Source: Streptococcus agalactiae ATCC 13813
GTDB taxonomy: Bacteria > Bacillota > Bacilli > Lactobacillales > Streptococcaceae
DNA length: 59,213 nt
Direction of reading: 5' to 3'
Assembly: GCF_000186445.1 (NCBI RefSeq)
Contig: NZ_GL636070.1
Location: 545,200-604,412, forward strand
Position 1 is the first letter of the stretch. The number at the start of each line of letters is the position of its first letter. The notes beneath the pieces are model-generated. The model did no database searches, was not told where the DNA came from, and saw only the letters and a program-made list of their open reading frames with translations. Positions 1 to 7,995 of the stretch are shown in pieces. Made by a program: the position numbers and the translations under genes.

Positions 1-40
1 CTTTTTGCATTTGTAATAGTAAGCCTTTTCATAGAAATTT

Positions 41-49
41 TGTTATAAT
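41..49 (+). promoter_or_regulatory. extended -10 promoter of the aldo/keto reductase gene
   Basis: TATAAT at 44-49 is preceded by TG one base upstream (41-42), an extended -10 element. No good -35 hexamer stands at 16-18 bases, which is usual for extended -10 promoters. Confidence 0.55.
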
Positions 50-98
50 GAATTGATTAATCTTTCTGTTAATACAAACAGATTAGAATGGGGTGCAT

Positions 99-1013
99 AT
101 GTTACAAAACATTGGACAAACAGGCATTCAAGCAACTCGAATTGCTTTAGGTTGTATGAGAATGGGTGACTTGGAAGGAAAACAAGCTGAAGAAGTAGTT
201 GGAACAGCATTAGATTTGGGTATTAATTTTTTTGATCATGCTGATATTTATGGGGGAGGGCTATCTGAATTACGCTTTCGAGATGCAATCAAACATTTAA
301 ATGTCAATCGTGACAAAATGATTATTCAATCTAAATGTGGGATACGAGAAGGTTACTTTGATTTTTCTAAAGAGTATATTTTATCATCAGTAGATGGTAT
401 TTTAGAAAGATTAGGGACAGAATATTTAGATTTTCTCATTCTTCATCGTCCAGATGTATTAGTTGAGCCTGAAGAAGTAGCAGAAGCATTTTCCAAACTG
501 AGGGCAGAAGGTAAAGTAAAACACTTTGGTGTTAGCAATCAAAACCGGTTTCAAATGGAATTGTTACAATCCTACCTTGACGAGCCCTTAGCAGTGAATC
601 AACTTCAATTATCGCCAGCACATACACCAATGTTTGATGCAGGGTTAAATGTTAACATGTTAAATAAAGCTTCAATTGAACATGATGATGGCATTGTTGA
701 TTATTGTCGTCTTAAAAGAGTTACCATTCAAGCTTGGTCTCCATTTCAAATTGATTTATCTCGTGGTTTATTTGTTAATCATCCGGATTATAAGGAATTA
801 AATGAAACCATAGCTAAACTGGCAAAAAACTACAATGTTAGCAGCGAAGCTATTGTGATTGCATGGATTTTACGTCATCCTGCCAAAATACAGGCGATTG
901 TTGGTTCAATGAATCCATCTCGTTTAAAGGCAATTGATAAGGCTAATGATATCGCTTTAACCCGTGAAGAAAGGTATGATATTTACCGTAGTGCAGGTAA
1001 TATATTGCCTTAA
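99..1013 (+). CDS. aldo/keto reductase family oxidoreductase
   Basis: NADPH-dependent reduction of an unknown carbonyl substrate in the cytosol. The 304-residue protein reads as a complete TIM-barrel aldo/keto reductase of the YdhF/Tas type: an N-terminal strand with GCMRMG, the catalytic Asp and Tyr in FFDHADIYGG, a Lys in QSKCGIR, His in LILHRPD, and the cofactor-binding tail IVGSMNPSRL. ATG 99 is preferred over GTG 93 because the purine-rich AGAATGGGG lies just upstream, but GTG 93 is possible and would add two residues. The gene is monocistronic, with its own promoter and a strong terminator. The substrate cannot be inferred from sequence. Confidence 0.88.
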   Translation: MLQNIGQTGIQATRIALGCMRMGDLEGKQAEEVVGTALDLGINFFDHADIYGGGLSELRFRDAIKHLNVNRDKMIIQSKCGIREGYFDFSKEYILSSVDGILERLGTEYLDFLILHRPDVLVEPEEVAEAFSKLRAEGKVKHFGVSNQNRFQMELLQSYLDEPLAVNQLQLSPAHTPMFDAGLNVNMLNKASIEHDDGIVDYCRLKRVTIQAWSPFQIDLSRGLFVNHPDYKELNETIAKLAKNYNVSSEAIVIAWILRHPAKIQAIVGSMNPSRLKAIDKANDIALTREERYDIYRSAGNILP

Positions 1014-1021
1014 ACTAAGGG

Positions 1022-1051
1022 AGAGAGTATAAATTACATACTCTCTTTTTA
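1022..1051 (+). terminator. Rho-independent terminator after the aldo/keto reductase
   Basis: AGAGAGTAT (1022-1030) pairs with ATACTCTCT (1038-1046) across a 7-base loop and is followed by a T run. Confidence 0.85.
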
Positions 1052-1110
1052 ATTGAGTCAGTTTTTGGTAAAATGAACTGAAATAAATTGTTAAGAAAGA
1101 AGGTTATACA

Positions 1111-1989
1111 ATGAATTCATTAAATGGGGAAACTTTACTAACTGGTCTAATTGCCAATCCTGCACGCCACTCTCTATCCCCGTTAATGTGGAATACCTCT
1201 TTTCAAGAAAAAAACATGAATTATGCCTATCTGACATTTGAAGTAGAAGAGGGTAAATTAACAGAAGCTGTTCGAGGTGTCAGGGCATTGGGTATTCGTG
1301 GTGTTAATGTTTCAATGCCATTTAAACAGAGTGTTATCCCTTTGCTAGATGATTTATCTCCTCAAGCTAAATTAGTGGGTGCTGTAAATACTATCGTTAA
1401 TCAAGGTGGAACCGGACGTTTAGTAGGCCATATGACAGATGGTATTGGTTGTTTTAAAGCTTTAGCAGCTCAAGGTTTCAGTGCTAAAAATAAAATAATT
1501 ACAATAGCTGGTATTGGTGGTTCAGGTAAAGCAGTTGCAGTTCAAGCAGCTATGGAGGGAGTTGCGGAAATTAGATTATTTAATCGTAACAGCTCAAATT
1601 ACGATAAGGTCATTGACTTATCAGATAAAATTAAAAAACAGTTTCAAATAAAGGTAGTCGTTGATTATCTAGAAAATAAGACAGCATTTAAAGACGCTAT
1701 TAGAACTAGTCATTTTTATATTGATGCTACTAGTTTAGGAATGAAGCCATTAGATAATTATAGTTTAATTAACGATCCAGAAATTTTAACACCGAATTTA
1801 GTAGTTGTCGACTTGGTTTACAAGCCTAAAGAAACAGCATTGTTACGATTTGTTAGACAAAATGGAGTGAAACATGCTTATAATGGTCTAGGGATGCTGA
1901 TTTATCAAGGAGCAGAAGCATTTCAATTAATAACGAATCAAGAAATGCCTATTAGCAGTGTTGAGAGAGTATTACAAACTGAAAATTAA
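1111..1989 (+). CDS. aroE: shikimate/quinate dehydrogenase family protein (AroE-like)
   Basis: NADP(H)-dependent reduction of 3-dehydroshikimate, or a related quinate/shikimate reaction. The 292-residue protein has the AroE N-terminal substrate domain with HSLSPLMWN, the catalytic Lys in VSMPFKQS, GAVNTIV and the Asp of HMTDGIG. The usual NTDG motif has Met in place of Asn. The Rossmann glycine loop is IAGIGGSGKAV, and the C-terminus carries NGLGMLIYQGAEAF. It stands alone, outside any aromatic-amino-acid operon, so it may be a second paralogue (YdiB-like) rather than the main pathway enzyme. ATG 1111 has AGAAAGAAGG upstream. Confidence 0.8.
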   Translation: MNSLNGETLLTGLIANPARHSLSPLMWNTSFQEKNMNYAYLTFEVEEGKLTEAVRGVRALGIRGVNVSMPFKQSVIPLLDDLSPQAKLVGAVNTIVNQGGTGRLVGHMTDGIGCFKALAAQGFSAKNKIITIAGIGGSGKAVAVQAAMEGVAEIRLFNRNSSNYDKVIDLSDKIKKQFQIKVVVDYLENKTAFKDAIRTSHFYIDATSLGMKPLDNYSLINDPEILTPNLVVVDLVYKPKETALLRFVRQNGVKHAYNGLGMLIYQGAEAFQLITNQEMPISSVERVLQTEN

Positions 1990-1990
1990 T

Positions 1991-2022
1991 AAAAAACTCT
2001 AGAAATATTTCTAGAGTTTTTT
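1991..2022. terminator. bidirectional terminator between aroE-like gene and asparaginase
   Basis: The palindrome CTCTAGAAATATTTCTAGAG (1997-2016) is flanked by an A run on the left and a T run on the right, so it can stop transcription of both convergent genes. Confidence 0.88.
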
Positions 2023-2023
2023 A

Positions 2024-2986
2024 TCAACCTTCAATATAGTCTTTTAGATTTTGCCCTGTGAGACCTGCATTGAGTGCAATGAGTAATTTGAGTCTGGCTT
2101 TGGGAGCGTTTAGTTCTTTAACAAACATGACACCAGATTCTTGTAATCTTGCTCCGCCACCTTCATATCCGTAAACCGGCTCAGCAATACCGTTAAAACA
2201 GCGAGACACTAGAACAACAGGGACACCTTGCTCAATTAATTCTTCGATTTCTTGTGCAGCTTTTGGGGGCATATTCCCTGCACCGAGTGCTTCAATAACT
2301 AATCCGCTAATATTTTGAGAATTTAAAAAGCTAATGATACCACTATCACCCATGCCAGCATATGCTTTCACGATAGGAACAGTTCCTGTAATTTTATCTA
2401 AATCAAAACGAACTCTCTCTTCAGTTGCTTTAAAGAAAAGCAGGTCTTGTTTCATAATAATCCCAAGGGGTCCATGTGTAGGGGTTTGGAAGGTTGAAAC
2501 GTTTGTTGTATGTGTTTTTGTGACATATTTAGCAGCATGTATCTCATCATTCATGACAACTAGCACCCCTTTGTCGGCAGCTTTAGTACTATTAGCGACA
2601 CGGAGGGCTGATAGGTAATTATAAACGCCATCGCTACCAAGTTCATTTGTGCTTCTCATAGCACCGGTAATGATGATTGGGATTTTAGGGAGTATCATTG
2701 TGTCTAAAAAATATGCTGTTTCTTCTAAGGTGTCAGTCCCATGCGTAATGACAACACCATCAAAATTACTGGCATGTTGTTTCAGATAGTGATAGATATC
2801 AAGCATATGATGAGGGGTGATTTGGGGACTGGGAAGATTTAGAAAATCTACAACAGTCAAATCAAGGTCATCTAATGATAAATCAACGTATTTCATTGGG
2901 TTATCGGCGCTGGACATGACCTGTCCCTTCTCGTTAGCATTCATGGAAATCGTTCCACCTGTGTGTAGAACAAGGATTTTTTTCAT
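2024..2986 (-). CDS. ansA: type I (cytosolic) L-asparaginase
   Basis: Hydrolyses L-asparagine to aspartate and ammonia. The 320-residue protein starts with the nucleophile-loop motif HTGGTISM and carries the second active-site signature ITHGTDTLEETA near residues 80-91. There is no signal peptide, so this is the cytosolic type. Length matches the family. The gene is convergent with the AroE-like gene and divergent from the HAD gene. The Shine-Dalgarno is weak (AAGAAG about ten bases before the ATG). Confidence 0.9.
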   Translation of the reverse strand: MKKILVLHTGGTISMNANEKGQVMSSADNPMKYVDLSLDDLDLTVVDFLNLPSPQITPHHMLDIYHYLKQHASNFDGVVITHGTDTLEETAYFLDTMILPKIPIIITGAMRSTNELGSDGVYNYLSALRVANSTKAADKGVLVVMNDEIHAAKYVTKTHTTNVSTFQTPTHGPLGIIMKQDLLFFKATEERVRFDLDKITGTVPIVKAYAGMGDSGIISFLNSQNISGLVIEALGAGNMPPKAAQEIEELIEQGVPVVLVSRCFNGIAEPVYGYEGGGARLQESGVMFVKELNAPKARLKLLIALNAGLTGQNLKDYIEG

Positions 2987-3010
2987 TGATTTTATACTTC
3001 TTTCAAGTTG

Positions 3011-3019
3011 TGATATAAT
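3011..3019 (+). promoter_or_regulatory. extended -10 promoter of the HAD hydrolase gene
   Basis: TGA followed by TATAAT at 3014-3019, in the 68-base divergent gap between ansA and the HAD gene; no clear -35. Confidence 0.5.
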
Positions 3020-3054
3020 TTATTTTATCATAAAAAAGAGGGGATGTTGACCCA

Positions 3055-4437
3055 GTGGCAATTAAGGCAGTATTTTTTGATATTGATGGTACACTTCTTA
3101 ATGATCGTAAGAATGTACAAAAGTCAACAATTAAAGCAATTCGAAATTTGAAAGACCAAGGAATACTAGTCGGTTTAGCAACGGGGCGAGGTCCTAGTTT
3201 TGTACAACCTTTTTTAGAAAACCTTGGTTTAGATTTTGCTGTAACCTATAATGGTCAATATATCTATAGTAGAAGTGAAATTATTTATACCAATCAATTA
3301 TCTAAGACAACTGTCTATCGTCTGATTCGTTATGCTGGAGCAAGAAGAAGAGAAATTTCATTAGGAACAGCCTCGGGATTACTCGGTTCAGGTATTATTG
3401 GTCTAGGAACTAGCCGTTTGGGGCAGATTGTATCTAGCCTTGTTCCGAGAAAATGGGCAAAAGCGATTGAACGAAGCTTTAAGCATTTTATTCGTCGGAT
3501 TAAACCTCAAAATATTGATAGCCTCATGGTTATCTTACGAGAACCTATTTATCAGGTCGTTTTAGTTGCAACAGAGGGCGAATCAGAGCGAATTCAAAAA
3601 CAATTTCCTCGTGTTAAATTGACAAGAAGCAGTCCTTACTCAATGGATGTCATTTCTGAAGGGCAGTCAAAAGTTAAGGGAATTGAACGTGTTGGTCAAC
3701 GCTATGGTTTTGATTTATCAGAAGTGATAGCATTTGGAGATTCTGATAATGATATTGAGATGTTATCTCAAGTTGGCATTGGTGTTGCCATGGGGAACGC
3801 TAGTCAGCAAGTGAAAGAAAATGCACGTTATACAACTGCTGACAATAATGATGATGGTATCTCTAAGGCATTAGCCCATTATGGACTTATTCAATTTGAG
3901 ATTGAAAAAACATTCAGTAGTCGTGACGAGAATTTCAATAAAGTAAAATCCTTCCATCTATTAATGGATGGTGAAACTATTGAAACGCCACGCTTATATG
4001 ACAGTAAGGAAGCTGGTTTTAGGTCGGACTTTAAAGTAGAAGAAATCGTTGAGTTCTTGTATGCTGCTAGTCAAGGTAACCAAAAAGTATTTGACCAATC
4101 TATCCGTAATTTACACTTAGCTATTGATAAAGCAAGAGATAAGGTTATTTCTAAAGACCATCCAGAAACACCATTAGTGGGAGAAGTGGATGCCTTAACA
4201 GATTTACTTTACCTGACTTATGGCTCCTTTGTTCTTATGGGAGTCGACCCAAAACCTCTTTTTGATACAGTACATGAGGCCAATATGGGTAAAATCTTTC
4301 CAGATGGCAAACCTCATTTTGATCCTGTTACTCATAAAATTTTAAAACCAGACGACTGGGAAGAACATTTCGCTCCTGAGCCATCAATTCGACGTGAATT
4401 AGATAGCCAAATTCAGAAATCCTTAAATCGAAAATAA
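3055..4437 (+). CDS. Cof-type HAD-IIB phosphatase fused to an NTP-pyrophosphohydrolase-like C-terminal domain
   Basis: Two-domain protein of 460 residues. Residues 1-270 are a Cof/HAD-IIB sugar-phosphate-type phosphatase: FFDIDGTLLND with the nucleophile Asp9 and Asp11, LATGRG, and motif IV FGDSDNDIEML. Residues about 295-440 form a separate all-alpha region with VEEIVEFLYAA and EVDALTDLLYLTYG, the EE..E and E..D pattern of MazG/phosphoribosyl-ATP pyrophosphohydrolase-like proteins. Typical Cof proteins end near residue 270, so the tail is an added domain. The start is GTG 3055, eleven bases after GAGGGG; no better codon precedes the HAD motif. The substrate is unknown. A house-cleaning role on abnormal nucleotides or phosphosugars is inference. 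Confidence 0.85.
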   Translation: MAIKAVFFDIDGTLLNDRKNVQKSTIKAIRNLKDQGILVGLATGRGPSFVQPFLENLGLDFAVTYNGQYIYSRSEIIYTNQLSKTTVYRLIRYAGARRREISLGTASGLLGSGIIGLGTSRLGQIVSSLVPRKWAKAIERSFKHFIRRIKPQNIDSLMVILREPIYQVVLVATEGESERIQKQFPRVKLTRSSPYSMDVISEGQSKVKGIERVGQRYGFDLSEVIAFGDSDNDIEMLSQVGIGVAMGNASQQVKENARYTTADNNDDGISKALAHYGLIQFEIEKTFSSRDENFNKVKSFHLLMDGETIETPRLYDSKEAGFRSDFKVEEIVEFLYAASQGNQKVFDQSIRNLHLAIDKARDKVISKDHPETPLVGEVDALTDLLYLTYGSFVLMGVDPKPLFDTVHEANMGKIFPDGKPHFDPVTHKILKPDDWEEHFAPEPSIRRELDSQIQKSLNRK

Positions 4438-4472
4438 AAATATCCTGAGTTAATATAACTCAGGATATTTTA
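4438..4472. terminator. bidirectional terminator between HAD gene and usp
   Basis: TATCCTGAGTT (4441-4451) pairs with AACTCAGGATA (4457-4467), with A-rich and T-rich flanks serving both convergent genes. Confidence 0.88.
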
Positions 4473-4492
4473 GAAAGTGAGCGTATTTAAAT

Positions 4493-4945
4493 TTACATTG
4501 TCTTATTAGGGTCACGTACAATGAGTAAATCTACTTTAGCGTGACGAAGGATGTATTCTGAGGAAGATCCGATAAGGAAACGTTCAAAGGTATTAAGACC
4601 TGTTGCACCAACCATAATCAAGTCTACTTTTTCTTTTTCTGGAATATCATGTGCAAGTAATGTTTTGGGATTACCAAATTCAATGACTTGTCTAACTTTA
4701 TCTGCTCCTTTTTCACGAGCTTGTTTTTCATATTCCTCAAGGACATCTTTTGCTTCTTTTTCTAATTTTTCATAGATATAAGTATCAAATGTCGCAAAGC
4801 TTTGTAGAGCACGTGTATCTATAACATGTGTCAAGATTAATTCAGAATCATTGCGAAGAGCAACGTTAACTGCCTTTTCAAAAGCAAGTTCAGATTCTGT
4901 TGATCCATCAATAGCGACAAGGATGCGTTCATATTTTTGTGACAT
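4493..4945 (-). CDS. universal stress protein, UspA family
   Basis: Small ATP-binding stress protein of 150 residues. It begins YERILVAIDGSTESELAF and ends with the nucleotide-binding loop VGATGLNTFERFLIGSSSEYI, which fits the G-2x-G-9x-G(S/T) pattern of ATP-binding UspA proteins. ATG at 4945 is chosen because GAGGAGG lies eight bases upstream; upstream in-frame codons would add an unrelated 17-residue leader. It is transcribed alone. The promoter (TTTCAT, 17 bases, TATAAT) carries a catabolite-repression-like sequence over its -35, so carbon-source control is plausible. Confidence 0.9.
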   Translation of the reverse strand: MSQKYERILVAIDGSTESELAFEKAVNVALRNDSELILTHVIDTRALQSFATFDTYIYEKLEKEAKDVLEEYEKQAREKGADKVRQVIEFGNPKTLLAHDIPEKEKVDLIMVGATGLNTFERFLIGSSSEYILRHAKVDLLIVRDPNKTM

Positions 4946-5065
4946 AAGCCTGTCCTCCTCTAAATATAACCAAAAGAGATAACCTCTTGCACTCAACTAG
5001 CCATCTTATCAGAAGGAGTGAGTGATGAGTAAGTTAGATATGTTGGTTATTCATTTTATAGCTAT

Positions 5066-5103
5066 ATTATAACGTTTTTTCTAGAAAAATGAAAGCGTTT
5101 TAT
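5066..5103 (-). promoter_or_regulatory. usp promoter overlapped by a cre-like site
   Basis: On the minus strand TTTCAT (plus 5089-5094), a 17-base spacer and TATAAT (plus 5066-5071) form a sigma-A promoter. On the plus strand, TGAAAGCGTTTTAT at 5090-5103 differs from the CcpA cre consensus at one position and covers the -35. Confidence 0.5.
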
Positions 5104-5161
5104 GTTAGTTTTCTGAAATAGCTTAATATTAACTTAATCGCTTGATAAACCGCAGTAAATG

Positions 5162-5191
5162 TTTCAATTTTGAGAATATTTGTTTTATAAT
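5162..5191 (+). promoter_or_regulatory. sigma-A promoter of the aminotransferase gene
   Basis: TTTCAA (5162-5167), 18-base spacer, TATAAT (5186-5191). The remainder of the 266-base gap 4946-5211 is AT-rich and shows nothing beyond this and the usp promoter. Confidence 0.55.
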
Positions 5192-5211
5192 GGAAGATAC
5201 GAGGTATTTTT

Positions 5212-6423
5212 ATGAAGATATTTGATAAATCAATGAAGCTGGAACATGTGGCTTATGATATTAGAGGCCCTGTTTTAGAAGAGGCGGACCGCATGAGGGC
5301 AAATGGTGAAAAGATATTGCGGTTAAATACTGGAAATCCAGCTGCCTTTGGCTTCGAAGCGCCAGATGAAGTCATTCGTGATTTAATTACGAATGCGCGT
5401 GAATCAGAAGGTTACTCTGATTCGAAAGGTATTTTTTCAGCTCGTAAGGCTGTTATGCAGTATTACCAGTTACAAAACATCCATGTTGACATGGATGATA
5501 TATACATTGTTAATGGTGTTAGTGAGGGAATCTCTATGTCAATGCAAGCTTTGCTTGATAATGATGACGAGGTTCTAGTTCCAATGCCAGATTACCCGTT
5601 ATGGACAGCTTGTGTTAGCCTTGCTGGTGGAAATGCTGTGCATTATATTTGTGATGAGGAAGCTAATTGGTATCCTGATATTGATGATATCAAATCAAAA
5701 ATCACATCCAAAACAAAAGCAATTGTCCTCATTAATCCAAATAATCCAACTGGAGCAGTCTATCCGCGTGAAATTCTGCAAGAGATTGTGGATATCGCTA
5801 GACAAAATGACTTGATTATTTTTTCAGACGAGGTTTATGACCGTTTAGTTATGGATGGAATGGAGCATATCCCAATTGCTTCTATTGCAGAGGATATTTT
5901 TACAGTTACTTTATCTGGCTTATCTAAATCACATCGCATCTGTGGTTTCCGCGTTGGTTGGATGGTATTGTCTGGTCCGCGACAACATGTTAAAGGTTAT
6001 ATTGAAGGTTTGAATATGTTAGCTAACATGAGGCTGTGTTCAAATGTTCTTGCTCAACAGGTTATTCAAACATCGTTAGGCGGACAGCAATCTATTGATA
6101 GTATGTTGTTGCCAGGAGGTCGTATCTACGAGCAACGTAATTATATCCATAAAGCAATTAATGAAATACCTGGTTTATCTGCTGTAAAACCAAATGCTGG
6201 ACTGTATCTTTTCCCTAAAATTGATACAGATATGTACCGTATTGATAATGATGAAGAGTTTGTGCTTAATTTCTTAAAACAAGAAAAAGTATTACTAACA
6301 CACGGTAGAGGATTTAATATGAATACCGCTGACCATTTTAGAATTGTTTACTTACCACGTGTTGATGAATTGACTGAACTACAAGAAAAAATGGCTCGCT
6401 TTTTAAGCCAATACAAGCGCTAG
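5212..6423 (+). CDS. pyridoxal-phosphate-dependent aminotransferase (AlaT-like)
   Basis: Class I/II fold aminotransferase of 403 residues, closest in pattern to the AlaT alanine:2-oxoglutarate family. Visible motifs are the N-terminal RILRLNTGNPAAFGF-type region, INPNNPTGAVYP for substrate and cofactor contacts, FSDEVYDRL with the PLP-contacting Asp and Tyr, the Schiff-base Lys in SGLSKSHRICGFRVGW, and a C-terminal Arg in HFRIVYLPR that binds the substrate carboxylate. The gene has its own promoter and lies directly upstream of codY, consistent with amino-acid/pyruvate metabolism. The substrate assignment (alanine) is by resemblance only. Confidence 0.87.
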   Translation: MKIFDKSMKLEHVAYDIRGPVLEEADRMRANGEKILRLNTGNPAAFGFEAPDEVIRDLITNARESEGYSDSKGIFSARKAVMQYYQLQNIHVDMDDIYIVNGVSEGISMSMQALLDNDDEVLVPMPDYPLWTACVSLAGGNAVHYICDEEANWYPDIDDIKSKITSKTKAIVLINPNNPTGAVYPREILQEIVDIARQNDLIIFSDEVYDRLVMDGMEHIPIASIAEDIFTVTLSGLSKSHRICGFRVGWMVLSGPRQHVKGYIEGLNMLANMRLCSNVLAQQVIQTSLGGQQSIDSMLLPGGRIYEQRNYIHKAINEIPGLSAVKPNAGLYLFPKIDTDMYRIDNDEEFVLNFLKQEKVLLTHGRGFNMNTADHFRIVYLPRVDELTELQEKMARFLSQYKR

Positions 6424-6488
6424 AATGAATTTTTATTAGATAAATATTAAATTAATAATAGAAGTTCTTAAAATGTACTGATATCGAT

Positions 6489-6517
6489 TTGCAAAAGCTA
6501 AAATGCTTTGATATAAT
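6489..6517 (+). promoter_or_regulatory. sigma-A promoter of codY
   Basis: TTGCAA (6489-6494), exactly 17 bases, TATAAT (6512-6517). The start codon is 32 bases downstream of the -10. Confidence 0.75.
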
Positions 6518-6548
6518 TGTAACGCAAAACATACAAAGGATGAAGGAA

Positions 6549-7334
6549 ATGCCGAATTTATTAGAAAAAACTAGAAAAATTACATCCATCTTACAGCGTT
6601 CCGTAGATAGCTTAGATGCCGAATTACCATATAATACAATGGCGGCTCAATTAGCTGATATTATTGACTGTAACGCATGTATTATTAATGGTGGTGGTAA
6701 CTTACTTGGCTATGCCATGAAATATAAAACAAACACTGACCGTGTGGAAGAATTTTTTGAAACAAAACAATTCCCAGATTACTATGTTAAATCTGCTAGT
6801 CGTGTTTATGATACAGAAGCTAACTTATCAGTAGATAATGATTTGTCAATTTTCCCAGTTGAGACAAAGGAAAACTTCCAAGATGGTATTACAACAATCG
6901 CTCCAATTTATGGTGGTGGAATGCGCTTGGGAACATTTATTATCTGGCGTAATGATAAAGAATTTAGCGACGATGATTTGATTTTAGTTGAAATTGCAAG
7001 CACCGTTGTTGGTATTCAATTACTTAACCTTCAAACAGAAAATCTAGAAGAAAATATTCGTAAACAAACAGCGGTGACAATGGCTATCAACACTCTATCT
7101 TATTCAGAAATGAAAGCTGTAGCTGCTATCTTAGGAGAATTAGATGGACTTGAAGGACGCCTAACGGCATCTGTTATTGCAGACCGTATTGGAATTACAC
7201 GTTCCGTTATTGTAAATGCTCTTCGTAAATTGGAGTCTGCGGGAATCATTGAGAGCCGCTCACTCGGTATGAAGGGAACATACCTCAAAGTTATTAACGA
7301 AGGTATTTTTGACAAATTAAAAGAATATAATTAA
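6549..7334 (+). CDS. codY: global transcriptional repressor CodY
   Basis: CodY senses branched-chain amino acids (and GTP in some genera) and represses amino-acid uptake and synthesis genes. The 261-residue protein starts [11 protein letters not shown], has the ligand-binding GAF domain over residues about 1-155, and a C-terminal winged helix-turn-helix around [23 protein letters not shown] 6549 is the right start: it gives the family length and lies eight bases after AAAGGA. An in-frame TTG at 6489 would add 20 residues, but it is actually the -35 box. A terminator follows before the nicotinamidase gene. Confidence 0.96.
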   Translation: MPNLLEKTRKITSILQRSVDSLDAELPYNTMAAQLADIIDCNACIINGGGNLLGYAMKYKTNTDRVEEFFETKQFPDYYVKSASRVYDTEANLSVDNDLSIFPVETKENFQDGITTIAPIYGGGMRLGTFIIWRNDKEFSDDDLILVEIASTVVGIQLLNLQTENLEENIRKQTAVTMAINTLSYSEMKAVAAILGELDGLEGRLTASVIADRIGITRSVIVNALRKLESAGIIESRSLGMKGTYLKVINEGIFDKLKEYN

Positions 7335-7343
7335 TCATAGCAT

Positions 7344-7374
7344 GGGACTGGGAGTAGCTTTCAGTTCCTTTTTT
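7344..7374 (+). terminator. terminator after codY
   Basis: GGGACTG (7344-7350) pairs with CAGTTCC (7362-7368) with one G-U pair, followed by six T. Confidence 0.7.
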
Positions 7375-7400
7375 GAAATCAAGAGGAGATAAGAAGAAAA

Positions 7401-7949
7401 ATGACAAAAGCACTCATCTCAATAGACTACACATATGATTTTGTGGCAGATGATGGGAAATTAACGGCAGGTAAACCAGCGCAATCTATCGCTTCAGCTA
7501 TAGCTGACGTTACAGAGAAAGCATACCGGTCAGGGGATTATATTTTTTTTGCGATTGATAATCATGATATTGGAGATGTTTTTCATCCAGAGACCAATCT
7601 TTTTCCTGAGCATAATATTAAAGGAACTTCTGGTAGAAACCTATATGGTCCTTTGGGAACTCTATATGAAACTATTAAGGAAGATAGTCGTGTTTTTTGG
7701 ATAGATAAGCGCCATTATTCTGCCTTTTCTGGCACTGATTTAGATATTCGCCTACGTGAAAGACGAGTAGATACTTTGATATTGACAGGAGTACTGACAG
7801 ATATTTGTGTATTACACACAGCAATTGATGCTTATAACTTAGGTTATAAAATTGAGGTCCCAGCAGCAGCTGTAGCTAGCTTAAATGATAGTAATCATCA
7901 ATGGGCTTTAAATCATTTTAAAACTGTTCTTGGTGCAACTATTCTTTAG
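7401..7949 (+). CDS. pncA: nicotinamidase (isochorismatase-fold cysteine hydrolase)
   Basis: Converts nicotinamide to nicotinic acid for NAD salvage. The 182-residue protein has the triad Asp9, Lys103 and Cys136 (IDYTYDF, IDKRHYS, LTDICVL), and metal ligands Asp53, His55, Glu64 and His71 can be placed. As far as I recall, these positions coincide with the numbering of the characterised pneumococcal nicotinamidase, which also follows codY. AAGAGGAG precedes the ATG. It probably relies on read-through from codY or on a weak promoter in the 66-base gap. NadD, a later step of the NAD pathway, is also in this window. Confidence 0.88.
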   Translation: MTKALISIDYTYDFVADDGKLTAGKPAQSIASAIADVTEKAYRSGDYIFFAIDNHDIGDVFHPETNLFPEHNIKGTSGRNLYGPLGTLYETIKEDSRVFWIDKRHYSAFSGTDLDIRLRERRVDTLILTGVLTDICVLHTAIDAYNLGYKIEVPAAAVASLNDSNHQWALNHFKTVLGATIL

Positions 7950-7958
7950 TTGAATTAT

Positions 7959-7990
7959 AAAAGAGGTTAGATTTTTATCTAACCTCTTTT
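7959..7990. terminator. bidirectional terminator, pncA / hydroxyacyl-CoA dehydrogenase
   Basis: AAAAGAGGTTAGAT (7959-7972) pairs perfectly with ATCTAACCTCTTTT (7977-7990) between two convergent genes. Confidence 0.9.
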
Positions 7991-7995
7991 ATAGT

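Noticed and set aside
2334-3050. Plus-strand frames opposite ansA (and similar antisense frames elsewhere)
   Set aside because: They mirror well-supported genes on the other strand and lack domains and ribosome binding sites.
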